A DNA stretch of 64,000 bases, taken from assembly GCF_007558865.1 (NCBI RefSeq), contig NZ_VLPK01000002.1, forward strand, positions 186,001 to 250,000, in the 5' to 3' direction. Source of the stretch: Mucilaginibacter corticis (GTDB taxonomy: Bacteria > Bacteroidota > Bacteroidia > Sphingobacteriales > Sphingobacteriaceae). Below, one piece after another: positions 26,469-36,184 of the stretch (within the stretch, counting starts at the first letter, position 1; each line of letters begins with the position of its first letter). Under the pieces are notes generated by a model that was not told where the DNA came from, ran no database searches, and saw nothing but the letters and a program-made list of their open reading frames with translations. A program made the position numbers and the translations under genes.

Positions 26469-26527
26469 GTTGTTTTTCAAATTTGTGCCTGAACTATCCG
26501 CTATACCAAAACCGGTATCGCAGCAGA

Positions 26528-27700
26528 TCAGGGCTTAATGGCTAATTGTTTATGCGTTCTGCGATGAACTACACCTTTTACTGTTGTTGTTTTCTTTTTT
26601 GATTTATTGCGTTTTCCCCACCATATCACAAAGCCGGTTATGGGCAAACTGGCGCAGATCAGGCTGGTTAAAAACGCTATGATCTTACCCGTAAGCCCTA
26701 ATATCTGGCCTACGTGGATATCATAATTCATATCATTCAGCTTTAAACCGGCGCTTTTATTCTGATGCATCAATACCCTTAAAGGTTTTGCACTGAACTG
26801 GTCAAACTCGTACGAATCGCTTTTATAATAATGCATCGGCTGATAATAGGCATCGACAGTTACCGTAGCTGATGCTTTTTTACTATCGCCATAAAGCAAG
26901 AACATGCGTGCCTGCGGCGACTTGCTTTGCGCGTATACAAATCCCTTGTCCCAGGTATTTACAGGTACTACCGGTTTGTTTATGGTGTCTGATATTAATA
27001 CGCGTTCTTCAATGGCGGGCGTTTGGCCCAGGTTTGCTGTTTTGTTAATGCCGGTGCGTACCCAGTCAAAAGCTATGGATAAGCCGGTAATTGCCAGTAT
27101 TAAAGCTATGCTGCAGGCATAAAAGCCCAATACGTTATGCAGATCATAATTTACCCTGCGCCAGCGGCCGTTCCATTTAATGGTAAAGCTGCGTTTGCGG
27201 TCGCTTTTACGTTTGGGCCACCATAGCACAATGCCGGTGATCATTAGCACCACAAATATCACAACAGACCAGCCTACGATCTGCCCGCCGATAGCCGGCG
27301 GCAGCAGCAGGTAAAGATGGATGTATTCAACAATGATAAAGAAGTTACGCTCGATATTTTCCTGGTACAAGAACTTTCCGTCGTATGGGTTGATGTAAAC
27401 GTATCGGCTACCCAGCTTAGGTACGGTCATCATAACCATAGCGGGCCTGTCGGGCCCGTAATAAGCGGTAAAACCGGGTTCGCCTTTCGGAAACTGTTTT
27501 AGCGCAACCTGCTTTAATTGCGACGGCAGTAAATAAGGTTTGTGCTGTATCTCAACTTTACGATAATCGTACAGCGCATCCTGGATCTCGTCCTGGAAAA
27601 CAAAAAGACAGCCGGTAATACTTACAATAACCACCACAAGCCCGGATATGAATCCGAGCCAGCGATGTATAAACAGAATAGTTTTTTTTAACCGGGTCAT
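26528..27700 (-). CDS. PepSY-associated membrane protein (siderophore-iron utilisation)
   Basis: 390 residues from the ATG at 27700, with four main membrane helices (first about 11-30, last near the C-terminus) and PepSY domains between them (FIHRWLGFISGLVVVIVSITG; YDLHNVLGFYACSIALILAITGL; DIHVGQILGLTGKIIAFLTSL). His residues in these helices are typical of PepSY_TM proteins thought to reduce or release iron from siderophores in the inner membrane. It begins 3 nt after the stop of the TonB receptor gene, which supports a joint uptake role. The C-terminus is Lys/Arg-rich. Confidence 0.88.
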   Translation of the reverse strand: MTRLKKTILFIHRWLGFISGLVVVIVSITGCLFVFQDEIQDALYDYRKVEIQHKPYLLPSQLKQVALKQFPKGEPGFTAYYGPDRPAMVMMTVPKLGSRYVYINPYDGKFLYQENIERNFFIIVEYIHLYLLLPPAIGGQIVGWSVVIFVVLMITGIVLWWPKRKSDRKRSFTIKWNGRWRRVNYDLHNVLGFYACSIALILAITGLSIAFDWVRTGINKTANLGQTPAIEERVLISDTINKPVVPVNTWDKGFVYAQSKSPQARMFLLYGDSKKASATVTVDAYYQPMHYYKSDSYEFDQFSAKPLRVLMHQNKSAGLKLNDMNYDIHVGQILGLTGKIIAFLTSLICASLPITGFVIWWGKRNKSKKKTTTVKGVVHRRTHKQLAIKP

Positions 27701-27703
27701 CAA

Positions 27704-30106
27704 TTAAAATTTGTAAGCTATGCTTAAACGGTAGTTACGCGGTGCATCTGCCTGCCAGTAATAAGCTTTAAGGTATGAGTAGTATGAACCGCTGTAGGTG
27801 TACTTATCAAGAATATTAAATACATTGGCAGTGATACGCATTTTTGAACCTTCCCAAAACAAGCCGCCATCCATTTTAAAGTAATCAGGCAGTTTTTCTA
27901 AACCAACGCTCCAGGTATCTGTCTGGCGGCCGCCAAGGTATGTGCCGCCTAAAGAGATACCCGTACCTTTAAGGTCACCGCTTAGCAATTTATAGTTTAG
28001 CCATGCATTAGCTACGTGTTTAGCATATCCCGGAACCACATCACCTACACTCGGCAATGTAACACCGGTAGGCGCTACGCCGAATTTGGTAACTTTTGAA
28101 TCGGTCCATGCATAGTTTGCAGTAACATCAAAACCCGGTAAAATTTCACCCCTTAAATCAAACTCTAAGCCTTTTGAACGTTTTTGACCCAATAAAAAGC
28201 TTTCCGGATTTGCCGGTGTACTGTTTGGTGTAGCAGATGCTTCGTTGTTTTTTAAGATACGGTATACTGCCAACGTGGTATTCCATTTACCATTAGCCCA
28301 GTCTCTTTTCAAACCAAACTCCAAATTACTGCCGGTAATAGGTTTTACATTGCTTCCGCTTACTAAACGGGCGGCAACTTGCGGCATAAAGGCCTGGTCA
28401 TATAAACCGTAAACAGAGGTTTTATCATCTATTGATACGCTTAAGCCAACACGCGGAGTAAAATGCTTTGCTTCTTCGGGCGTGTTAAAGTCAGACATAT
28501 TTAAAGACGTGTAACGGCCGGCTAATGTTAGTCTTGCTTTATTATCAAAGAACCCAAGCTCGTCTTGTAAATAAAGGCTTGAGTAACTTGAGTTGATCAG
28601 GCCATAACCGGCCGCAGCACGTGCTTCAAGATTTAAAGTACGATCAAAAGTAGGGTAACCGTTTGCCGGGTTATTAAGTGTTGGTATCCCCGGTTCATAA
28701 GGGTCAAATGGAGTTTCTTTCGTGTCTAATGACTTGGTTTGGGCATAGTCGGCAACGTATTTTTTGTCGCCCATATCAAGGCCGGCTAATATATTATGTA
28801 CAACACTTCCTGTTGTTACTTTGCCGTTTAAAAATATCTGTGCTAATGACATGGTGCTTTGAGCTTCCCAGATGCCCGCATTACGCACATATTTACCATC
28901 TGCAAATACAGTGTCTGCCCACATTGAGGTACCTAATTGCGAGTAGGTATAACGGGCAGCCTGAGCAGTCAGTTTCCAGTTATCATTAAGCTGATGCTGA
29001 AAATTAAGGGTAAAGCTATTATCATTAATATTTGTTGGCGGTAAACCAGCCGGGATTTGAGTAAAGTTTTGTGGTAACACACCATAACCTTTAGGGCTAA
29101 ACACATAATATGAACCTACGTCAGACATGTGGGCACGTTGGTAAACGTACTCGGCAGTCAGTTTGGTTTTATCGTCTATCTGGTATGAAACTACCGGCGC
29201 AATCGCGTAACGGTCATTAAACTCGTTCGGGCGAAATGAATCTTTATTTTGTGCCGATAAGTTTAAACGGTACAGGAATTTGCCGTCTTTGCTTAACTTG
29301 CCGTCAAGGTCAATTGTTGCACGGTTAAGGTTAAAGCTGCCCATGGTGTAGCTAACTTCGCCGGCTTCCTGGCCTGTAGGCTTTTTAGTAACCACGTTGT
29401 ATAAGCCGCTTGGGTCGCCATTGGCTAACATAAATCCTGCCGGGCCCTTTACAAATTCAATATGATCAACAAAACTCATATCTTCGGTCAACGGGCCCCA
29501 GTATGAACTTACTACGTTAAATCCGTTTCTGAAAGCCTGGATCTGTGATCCGCGCATGGTGATATTGGTATACAGGTCTCCCCAGTGTTCTAACCTAACG
29601 GCGCCGCTTACGTTGCGGATCAGCCCGTCGCTCATGCTGATCACTTGCTGGTCTGCCAACGCTTTTGAAGTAACCACCTGGATATTCTGAGGGATCTGTA
29701 GCAATGGTTCATTTAAGCGCAGGCTTTGTGAGGGGTTATCAACCTTATATTTTTTGCGCCTGTCTGATATGGCAACCTCATTTAATTGGTTGGCATTTTC
29801 TTTAAGCGTAAAATCAACAACGGTTTCTGTGCCGGTTACTACCGTAATTTGTTTTTCTTCGGGCACCAGGCCAATGGCGGTAGCTTTAATAGTATAGCTG
29901 CCGGGTTTAACTTTATTGATCTGGAATACGCCGTTAGCATCTGTCATGGTACCCCAGTTGGTATGGGTGATACTGATTGTTACCGATTCGACAGGCTTAC
30001 CGTCGGCACTGTTTACCGTTCCTTTAACAGTAGTGTACTTTTGCGCGAACGCGCCGGTAACACTTAAAAATAGAATTGCGAAATAGAGTAGGGAGTTAAT
30101 TTTCAT
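27704..30106 (-). CDS. TonB-dependent siderophore receptor
   Basis: 800 residues. Signal peptide (core LLYFAILFLSVTGAFA), then a carboxypeptidase-regulatory-like beta domain (about 25-105; VKGTVNSADGKPVESVTISI), a plug domain (LLQIPQNIQVVTSKALADQQ, VRLEHWGDLYTNITMRGSQ) and a 22-stranded barrel ending in APRNYRLSIAYKF with terminal Phe. The plug signature is that of FhuA/FpvA-type siderophore receptors. It imports a ferric siderophore using TonB energy. It is followed by the PepSY protein in the same operon and preceded by a strong promoter overlapped by an inverted repeat. Confidence 0.94.
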   Translation of the reverse strand: MKINSLLYFAILFLSVTGAFAQKYTTVKGTVNSADGKPVESVTISITHTNWGTMTDANGVFQINKVKPGSYTIKATAIGLVPEEKQITVVTGTETVVDFTLKENANQLNEVAISDRRKKYKVDNPSQSLRLNEPLLQIPQNIQVVTSKALADQQVISMSDGLIRNVSGAVRLEHWGDLYTNITMRGSQIQAFRNGFNVVSSYWGPLTEDMSFVDHIEFVKGPAGFMLANGDPSGLYNVVTKKPTGQEAGEVSYTMGSFNLNRATIDLDGKLSKDGKFLYRLNLSAQNKDSFRPNEFNDRYAIAPVVSYQIDDKTKLTAEYVYQRAHMSDVGSYYVFSPKGYGVLPQNFTQIPAGLPPTNINDNSFTLNFQHQLNDNWKLTAQAARYTYSQLGTSMWADTVFADGKYVRNAGIWEAQSTMSLAQIFLNGKVTTGSVVHNILAGLDMGDKKYVADYAQTKSLDTKETPFDPYEPGIPTLNNPANGYPTFDRTLNLEARAAAGYGLINSSYSSLYLQDELGFFDNKARLTLAGRYTSLNMSDFNTPEEAKHFTPRVGLSVSIDDKTSVYGLYDQAFMPQVAARLVSGSNVKPITGSNLEFGLKRDWANGKWNTTLAVYRILKNNEASATPNSTPANPESFLLGQKRSKGLEFDLRGEILPGFDVTANYAWTDSKVTKFGVAPTGVTLPSVGDVVPGYAKHVANAWLNYKLLSGDLKGTGISLGGTYLGGRQTDTWSVGLEKLPDYFKMDGGLFWEGSKMRITANVFNILDKYTYSGSYYSYLKAYYWQADAPRNYRLSIAYKF

Positions 30107-30139
30107 GTATGCTTATTTAGACTAATTAAAAATAATGCA

Positions 30140-30170
30140 CAAAAGTATACCCCTCCACTTAAGTAAGCAA
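30140..30170 (-). promoter_or_regulatory. Promoter of the TonB receptor/PepSY operon
   Basis: On the minus strand: TTG (30170-30168), a 20-nt spacer, then TACTTTTG (30147-30140). This fits the Bacteroidota -33 TTTG / -7 TAnnTTTG pattern with good spacing. The start codon follows about 35 nt later. Confidence 0.7.
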
Positions 30171-30189
30171 TACCCCCTTGGAGGTATAG
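30144..30189. promoter_or_regulatory. Candidate operator: inverted repeat over the receptor promoter
   Basis: AGTATACCCCTCC (30144-30156) and GGAGGTATAGT (30180-30190) are inverted copies, one overlapping the -7 element and one just upstream of the -33. A regulator binding both arms would block polymerase. It does not resemble a Fur box, so the regulator is unknown. Confidence 0.4.
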
Positions 30190-30198
30190 TGCAAAACA

Positions 30199-30234
30199 AA
30201 AACGGGAAGATCCTTTTCAGAATCTTCCCGTTTT
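30199..30234 (-). terminator. Terminator of the YfiT-like gene
   Basis: AAAACGGGAAGAT and ATCTTCCCGTTTT form a perfect 13-bp stem with a 10-nt loop. It lies just after the stop of the minus-strand YfiT-like gene and insulates it from the receptor promoter. Confidence 0.88.
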
Positions 30235-30252
30235 GTTAACAAATGTTTTGGT

Positions 30253-30777
30253 TTAAAAAGTTGCTGTAGTGTTAGTTATGTGTGCCAAATGATGCCTGCC
30301 ATGCCATGAATACAAAGCCAGGTTTCGTTTTAACGAGATCTGCGCGCCGGTTTCGGGGTGGATAAAATAACGGTCCCATTGCTCGTCGGTAAAGCTTTCA
30401 AACAGGGCCACCAGGTGCTGGTGAATCCCCTCAAGCATTTTTAGGGATGACTCTACCGGGAGATTGTAATCAGCCTGCATAGCCCAGCCAGCCTGATCAT
30501 ATGCCTTAATGGTTGGGCTATCTTCTGTCAGTGCCCATTTAAAACGGATCAGCGAGTTCATGTGGCTATCGGCCATATGGTGTACCACTTGTTTCAGTGT
30601 CCAGCCGCCTGGGCGATAGTGTGTATCCAATTGGGCCTCGTTTAAACCAATGATTGCCTGGCGTACCTTTCCGGGATGTTCTTTAATATCATTGATCCAT
30701 CCGCGGATATCTTGTTGGGTGTAGGTTACAGGTACAATGAATTTTCCTATAGGGTATCTAAGCTGTTCGTCGGTCAT
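30253..30777 (-). CDS. YfiT-family DinB-type (bacillithiol) transferase-like protein
   Basis: 174 residues with the YfiT hallmarks: YRPGGWTLKQVVHHMADSH (metal His), RFKWALTEDSPTIKAYD and the C-terminal WHGRHHLAHIT (two further metal His). In Bacillus, YfiT-type proteins are metal-dependent bacillithiol transferases/hydrolases. The thiol cofactor used here is not known. It is transcribed alone, divergent from the FAD oxidoreductase. Confidence 0.9.
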   Translation of the reverse strand: MTDEQLRYPIGKFIVPVTYTQQDIRGWINDIKEHPGKVRQAIIGLNEAQLDTHYRPGGWTLKQVVHHMADSHMNSLIRFKWALTEDSPTIKAYDQAGWAMQADYNLPVESSLKMLEGIHQHLVALFESFTDEQWDRYFIHPETGAQISLKRNLALYSWHGRHHLAHITNTTATF

Positions 30778-30860
30778 TGGTATTTATTTATGATTTTGGA
30801 TAATATTACAGATTTATATATGCTTTGCGCTAATTTAGCGTTTTGTACTATTATTTAACC

Positions 30861-32204
30861 ATGGTGAAAAAACTGCTGCTGTTATTCCTGCTCATAAATG
30901 CATCTTTCACCTACGCCGAAACTATTAAAACTGATGTGCTGGTTATTGGTAACGGCGTCAGCGCGGTCAGTGCCGCTATCCAGAGTTCGCGCAGCAAATT
31001 AAAAACGGTATTGTTAGTAAAAGGCAAATGGCTGGAAGATATGCAGGGTAAGACCATGCAATATGTAGTAAGTGGGACTGAGTTGCCAACAGGTTTTTGG
31101 GGCGAATTTAGAAAAGAGGTGCGACGTTTTTATAAAGATACACCGCGATACGACACAAGTTATAATGCATCATTGGGATTTGAACCATTTGTGGCAGCCA
31201 GCATCCTCAAAAAAATTGCTGATTCAACAAAAAATCTCACCATAAAATTGAATACGCCCTACACCGCTATAAAGAAAGACGGAACAGGGTGGGAGGTGGC
31301 TATCATTGTAAACGGCAAGACTAATTACATAAAAACCAAAACGCTTATTGATGCTACCGAAACAGCAGAAGTTGTGAACAAATCCGGGGCGACTATGCCG
31401 GCAGGTTATGATATAAGGAACGATCACAAGGGGGACCTGTATCGTACGTCAATTGCTGTTGGTGATTTTATGGATACCCCTCCAAATTATGGGTATAAGG
31501 ATGTCGATTATTTTTTAAGAAACGGTTATTATATTCCAATGCGTGACGTGGTGGTTAATGACGCGGATAATTTATTTGTTACCGATATGATATTCCATGT
31601 TAAGCCAAACCTTCAATATTTACCGGCACAAATGGCTTTGGGGCAGGGGGTGGCAACAATGGCGGCTTACTGCGCTTTTTTTAAAACTACATCAAAAAAT
31701 TTAAAGGTTAGGGTTATACAAGGCGAGTTGTTAGACTTTAAGGGATATTTGTTGCCATTTAATGATATTGATGTTGCCGATAAAAATTTTAGGGCAATAC
31801 AACAAGTTACAGCTACCGGTTTGCTTAAGGGGATATCTAAATTAACTAAGGGAATTGATAGTGTACCGCAATTTCTTTTTATGCCCGATGCCCCGGTTAA
31901 TACGGACGAAATAAAACCTGTATTTACAGAGATCTACAGCCGGGCGTTTATATGGTTTAATAACACCAAACCTGCCGCGCAATTTACCGTAGGTAACCTG
32001 TTGTCTTTCATCAGCGAAATTACGCTTAGCGACCCGCAATCTTTTCAGTCGACCATTCAAAAAGAGTGGAAGACCAAATACAAATTCACTTCAGAGTTTG
32101 ACATTAACCGGCCTATTACCCGCAGGGAGTTTGCCGTACTGGCTAACCAGTTTCTTAACCCTTTTGCCCGGACGGTTGATCTGAACGGGAGAATGGTGAA
32201 TTGA
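30861..32204 (+). CDS. Exported FAD-dependent oxidoreductase
   Basis: 447 residues from ATG 30861; an open frame reaches 30843 (TTG) but adds residues before the signal peptide. The signal peptide (VKKLLLLFLLINASFTYA) is followed directly by the FAD-binding GxGxxA motif at G30-N-G32-V-S-A35 in DVLVIGNGVSAVSAA. The rest resembles the large secreted/periplasmic FAD oxidoreductases of Bacteroidota (FAD_oxidored, PF12831-like). The substrate is unknown. C-terminal SLH-like or sorting domains are absent. Confidence 0.82.
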   Translation: MVKKLLLLFLLINASFTYAETIKTDVLVIGNGVSAVSAAIQSSRSKLKTVLLVKGKWLEDMQGKTMQYVVSGTELPTGFWGEFRKEVRRFYKDTPRYDTSYNASLGFEPFVAASILKKIADSTKNLTIKLNTPYTAIKKDGTGWEVAIIVNGKTNYIKTKTLIDATETAEVVNKSGATMPAGYDIRNDHKGDLYRTSIAVGDFMDTPPNYGYKDVDYFLRNGYYIPMRDVVVNDADNLFVTDMIFHVKPNLQYLPAQMALGQGVATMAAYCAFFKTTSKNLKVRVIQGELLDFKGYLLPFNDIDVADKNFRAIQQVTATGLLKGISKLTKGIDSVPQFLFMPDAPVNTDEIKPVFTEIYSRAFIWFNNTKPAAQFTVGNLLSFISEITLSDPQSFQSTIQKEWKTKYKFTSEFDINRPITRREFAVLANQFLNPFARTVDLNGRMVN

Positions 32205-32285
32205 TCTGCTGTCGGATTTAATTAACCTAAGTTGGTAGTAGCTAACCCCCGCAACTCTTTCGAACGCTATTCTAAAATAATGGCC

Positions 32286-35200
32286 TTACCTTACTATCAC
32301 CGCTTTTCTAGCATACACCTTACTACCCAAAACTACTTTCAAAATATATGTTCCGGGGGTAAAATTAGTAGTATTAATAACGGTACTGAAATTCCCTGCG
32401 TCAGCACTTTGTTTTTTGTTAAACACAATGGCACCATTGCTGCTGATGAGCTGTAGGTTTAGTTTATCGACAGTTTTGGCGGTGAAAAGCACGTTGATCT
32501 CGTTATCCGCCGGTTGCGGGAAGATGACCAGGCCGATATCCGTATCCGTACCGGGATGGGTGGCCAGCAAAGCGTAATTAAGAACATCCGACTGTGTAAC
32601 ACAGCCCGAAGCCAAAGTAACCGCAACTGTATATTTACCACTTTGCAACGCGGTATAGTTTTGCTCGGTAGCCCCGGTTATTGGCTGTCCATCCAGGTAC
32701 CATTGATTACCTGTGCTAAAGTTAGATTTCAGGATACTGCCCGCCTGTGTAATAACCGGTTGCGTTACGGTTACAGCTACCCGCGCGGCCGAAGCGCAGC
32801 CCGCGCTTTTAACCTGCATATCATACAAATAATAATAATAGCCTTTGTAGTAGGTGGTATCGCTGGCATCGTCAGGAACAGCGTTATTGCCTGTGATGCT
32901 GAACAGGTTGCCCAGCTTAAACGGATAGCCGGTAACACCCGCATTGTTACGGTACAAGGTAACGTTGGCATCATACACCGGGGTGATGGTATAATTACCC
33001 GCGGCCGGCAGTGATAAATTAAGGTTGTACACCCTGCCCTGGTCGTTAGGGTCGTCAGTTTGCGCGCCGGGTTGCGGGGTAGTGCGCGTAGCAGCAGCGT
33101 TTATGGTAACGGTTGATACGGTAAGGCCGGCATCATTAGTTACATTAAACGTAACTATCCCCGGGTTACCTATGTAGAGCCGGGCGCTTTCAATAACAGC
33201 GGGTACCGCGGTGTACACATTTATTCCGGGCGTGAACTGGTTATAACCTCCGCCTGTAAAAATATTTTTGGTGGCCGGCCCAACTGATCCCATAAAATCA
33301 TTCAGCCCCGCGTAATAGGTATTATTTGTGCCTGCTACATCGGTACTAACCAATTGCCCGTAAGCAAATGGCAGTGCATCGGTACTGTTTTTATACCAGA
33401 ACAAGTTGCCATCGCCCGCGCCTGATAGTTGGTATTGTTTACTGTTGGTACAATAAACTGCGCTCAGGCTATCCGGCGTTCCGGGGGTAAATATCAATGC
33501 ACTTTGTGATGCCTGGTTATTTGACACTATCGGGTCGTTAGCCAGCGCTGTGGCGGCGGTAATGGCATAAGTTGACCCCGCGACAAAATTAAAAGTATGG
33601 GTCAGCGTAAAGTTGTCTTCCTGTAAAGGTGTAAGTGTGGCTATGTAAGTTTCGGTAATGTTGGTTATCGTGTTGTTTGGCGCTTTGATAGAAACCGTCA
33701 CCGGGATATTGCTGATTGTCGCCCCGCCAAAGTTCTTAATGGTTACCGTAATTGCCGTATTGCCACTGCAACTGCCCGTGGCCTGCGGACTAACAATGGC
33801 CGTAATACCCGCGTCGCTGCCGGTTTTTACAAATTGTACGCGATAATCCTGTGTTTCGCCTTTGGCGTAGGTGCCGCAGGGGAGGATTTTAGAGGTGTCG
33901 GAAGTTTCAGTTAGCACAACACGCATCAGGCTATAATTTCCAGGCACCACCGTTGTAGGAACCGTGATGTTAGTTGTATACGTGCCGGTAGCATTGATAA
34001 CGTTGGTTGTGGCCACCAGTTCGCCCGGATCAAAAACGTTGTTACCGTTCCAGTCGATAAATACTTTTGCAGCCTTGTTAAAGTTATTGGCGCAAGTGCC
34101 CAGCGTAATGCTTAAGGGGTAGGTTTTTCCCTGTTCAAGCTGGGCTGTAAGGTTGGTATAATCGCTATACGATGTGCAGCCTGCCGTAGGCGTATTATTG
34201 ATGTTTGATACGCTGAAATTGTTAACGCGCGAATCGGCAGATGATAACGGCGCCGACGCGCAATAGCTTGTGCCGCCTATCCCCGTAGCTATAAGCGAAT
34301 ATGCCTGCGAGCCGGATTGCAGTGTGCCCTTATGCGAAACCGTAATGGTGTAGGTTTTACCCGGGATACCGGTGGCAATATAAACCTGCTCTATGTTATC
34401 CAATTTATTATCGCCTTTGATTGCCGCGTTGCCGGGATGCAGAACATCTAAAACCCAGGGCTGGTAGGTAGTTGTGCCATCGCTTACGCGGATATCAAGA
34501 TCATTGACCAGCTTGGGTGTGCGGTTGTTAATTACACCATCGGCAGTCGGTGTTCCCTGCGGATCGGTCCATGCTATGGTGGCCATCAGCGGGCCGTTGC
34601 CCGATGCTACTACGTTAAAAGTTTGCGTTTGCCCCTGCGCTAAGGTGTTTTCTTTGATCAGGCTTTTGCCATTATTGTCTGTAATAGCCTGTGTGGCGGC
34701 TGTCATACTTAACAATCCCCAGCCATAAATATAATCGGGGCCAGCATTGCCCGCGTCAATAGCGGTATGACAGGCCAGCGCTTTTAAAGTGGCCGAATGC
34801 ATAAAAGCGCCGTTGTTTTTTTCGGCATAGTATTCCTGCAGCAGCAACAGGGAGCCTGTGATATTTGGCGCTGCGAATGAAGTGCCGTCCTCGGATGTAT
34901 AGTTTGTGGGGTTGGCACTGCCTGTCGATAAAATATTTACCCCATCGCCAACAATGTCAGGTTTTATACGGCCATCATCTGTAGGGCCAATACTGCTGAA
35001 ATAAGCTATACTGATATCAGATGGAGAACCCGGCCCATTGGGCAGGGGATTTACCGCGCCCACCGTCAGTATGTTTTTTGCAGTAGCGCTGGTAGGTATC
35101 ACGTCATAACTGGTATTGCTGCTGATGGTGGTCGGGCGCGGGCCTTTATTTACTATAGCCGGATCAGTACGGCTGGCATAGCCATAATAAGTTTGTCCCA

Positions 35201-36026
35201 CGGCAGGGCCGGGGTACCCGCGGTTATTGCCTGACGATTCGACAATGAGGTAATACGGCGCGTTGTAGGCAATCTTATCCCAGGCGGCCGCGCGGCCGTC
35301 ATAAAAGCCGAAGTTATAGTCAACCGAATCGCCGGGCAGGCCATACCATTCCCACCTTGATTGCGCGTCGTTATAATCCCAGCCCACTACATCACCGTAC
35401 GAGTGGTTTGACAATAGCAAGCCCGACGCGGCACGGCTCATTTCGGTAACGTCGTTATTAAAATCGTAGGATAATAAGGTGTTCATGTTAAACGCCATGC
35501 CCTTTGCCGGGGCATATACACCTTTAGCCAGCAATGTGCCTGCTACGTGCGTGGCGTGGTCTATCACGCTTGAGGTATCGGGGAAAGAAAAGTTTTTACC
35601 GGCAAACTCCTGGTGCTGCGGGTATGCCCAGCCGCCGTCCCACATGGCCAGCTTATTGTTTAAAAAGGTGCTTGATCCCGATAAGTTAAGGCCTGTTGTG
35701 CCGCCCGGTTGCACCTGGTTAGTGCCTGTAGTAGCCGCCGCGGTGGTATTGTTATGCGTTTTTAAATAATGCGGGAAACCCAGTGAAGTTAAACCCTGTA
35801 ATGATACTATACCCCCGTTGCGGGTGCGCCGGTTAACAAACCATCCGTGGCCTGCCGCCAGCGCCAATGCTTTTTGGTGACTTTTTGAATAACCGCTATC
35901 CGCTTTAAAAGCTATATTATTGAGTTCCTGTTTTTTTGCCGTGCTGACCAGTACCTGCTGGCCAAAAGCGCTGCAGGCAAAAGTTATCAGTAATAAAAAT
36001 AATAACCGTGAGTAAGTTTTATTCAT
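32286..36026 (-). CDS. Secreted subtilisin-like (S8) serine protease with T9SS sorting domain
   Basis: 1246 residues. Signal peptide (LLFLLLITFACSAFG), subtilase domain with catalytic D130 (AMWDGGWAYP), H160 (IDHATHVAGTLL) and S383 (EDGTSFAAPN), and oxyanion N267 (ESSGNNRG). After it come a P-domain-like beta sandwich, a GEVED domain (FIDWNGNNVFDPGELV), a CARDB-like domain (about 750-850) and Ig-like repeats. The last 80 residues form a type A T9SS sorting domain (IFPQPADNEINV ... GTYILKV). It is predicted to be exported by the type IX system and to degrade extracellular protein. It is monocistronic, facing away from the cargo pair to its right. Confidence 0.95.
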   Translation of the reverse strand: MNKTYSRLLFLLLITFACSAFGQQVLVSTAKKQELNNIAFKADSGYSKSHQKALALAAGHGWFVNRRTRNGGIVSLQGLTSLGFPHYLKTHNNTTAAATTGTNQVQPGGTTGLNLSGSSTFLNNKLAMWDGGWAYPQHQEFAGKNFSFPDTSSVIDHATHVAGTLLAKGVYAPAKGMAFNMNTLLSYDFNNDVTEMSRAASGLLLSNHSYGDVVGWDYNDAQSRWEWYGLPGDSVDYNFGFYDGRAAAWDKIAYNAPYYLIVESSGNNRGYPGPAVGQTYYGYASRTDPAIVNKGPRPTTISSNTSYDVIPTSATAKNILTVGAVNPLPNGPGSPSDISIAYFSSIGPTDDGRIKPDIVGDGVNILSTGSANPTNYTSEDGTSFAAPNITGSLLLLQEYYAEKNNGAFMHSATLKALACHTAIDAGNAGPDYIYGWGLLSMTAATQAITDNNGKSLIKENTLAQGQTQTFNVVASGNGPLMATIAWTDPQGTPTADGVINNRTPKLVNDLDIRVSDGTTTYQPWVLDVLHPGNAAIKGDNKLDNIEQVYIATGIPGKTYTITVSHKGTLQSGSQAYSLIATGIGGTSYCASAPLSSADSRVNNFSVSNINNTPTAGCTSYSDYTNLTAQLEQGKTYPLSITLGTCANNFNKAAKVFIDWNGNNVFDPGELVATTNVINATGTYTTNITVPTTVVPGNYSLMRVVLTETSDTSKILPCGTYAKGETQDYRVQFVKTGSDAGITAIVSPQATGSCSGNTAITVTIKNFGGATISNIPVTVSIKAPNNTITNITETYIATLTPLQEDNFTLTHTFNFVAGSTYAITAATALANDPIVSNNQASQSALIFTPGTPDSLSAVYCTNSKQYQLSGAGDGNLFWYKNSTDALPFAYGQLVSTDVAGTNNTYYAGLNDFMGSVGPATKNIFTGGGYNQFTPGINVYTAVPAVIESARLYIGNPGIVTFNVTNDAGLTVSTVTINAAATRTTPQPGAQTDDPNDQGRVYNLNLSLPAAGNYTITPVYDANVTLYRNNAGVTGYPFKLGNLFSITGNNAVPDDASDTTYYKGYYYYLYDMQVKSAGCASAARVAVTVTQPVITQAGSILKSNFSTGNQWYLDGQPITGATEQNYTALQSGKYTVAVTLASGCVTQSDVLNYALLATHPGTDTDIGLVIFPQPADNEINVLFTAKTVDKLNLQLISSNGAIVFNKKQSADAGNFSTVINTTNFTPGTYILKVVLGSKVYARKAVIVR

Positions 36027-36184
36027 TAGAGTAGTTGAGTGCCAAAGTCATTAAAAATAGGTAAAGTATTTATAGCTTTTTAAATCTTTTTTTAACGGCC
36101 AAACGTATACTTTCAAATGTTTATTACCTCCCGGCCAATATTAATTTAATTATATTATTTTTACTCGATATAAATCCTAATAAT

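Noticed and set aside
32514..33014. 166-codon frame antisense to the S8 protease
   Set aside because: Shadow of the protease codons; Arg/Ile-rich composition and no start context or homology.
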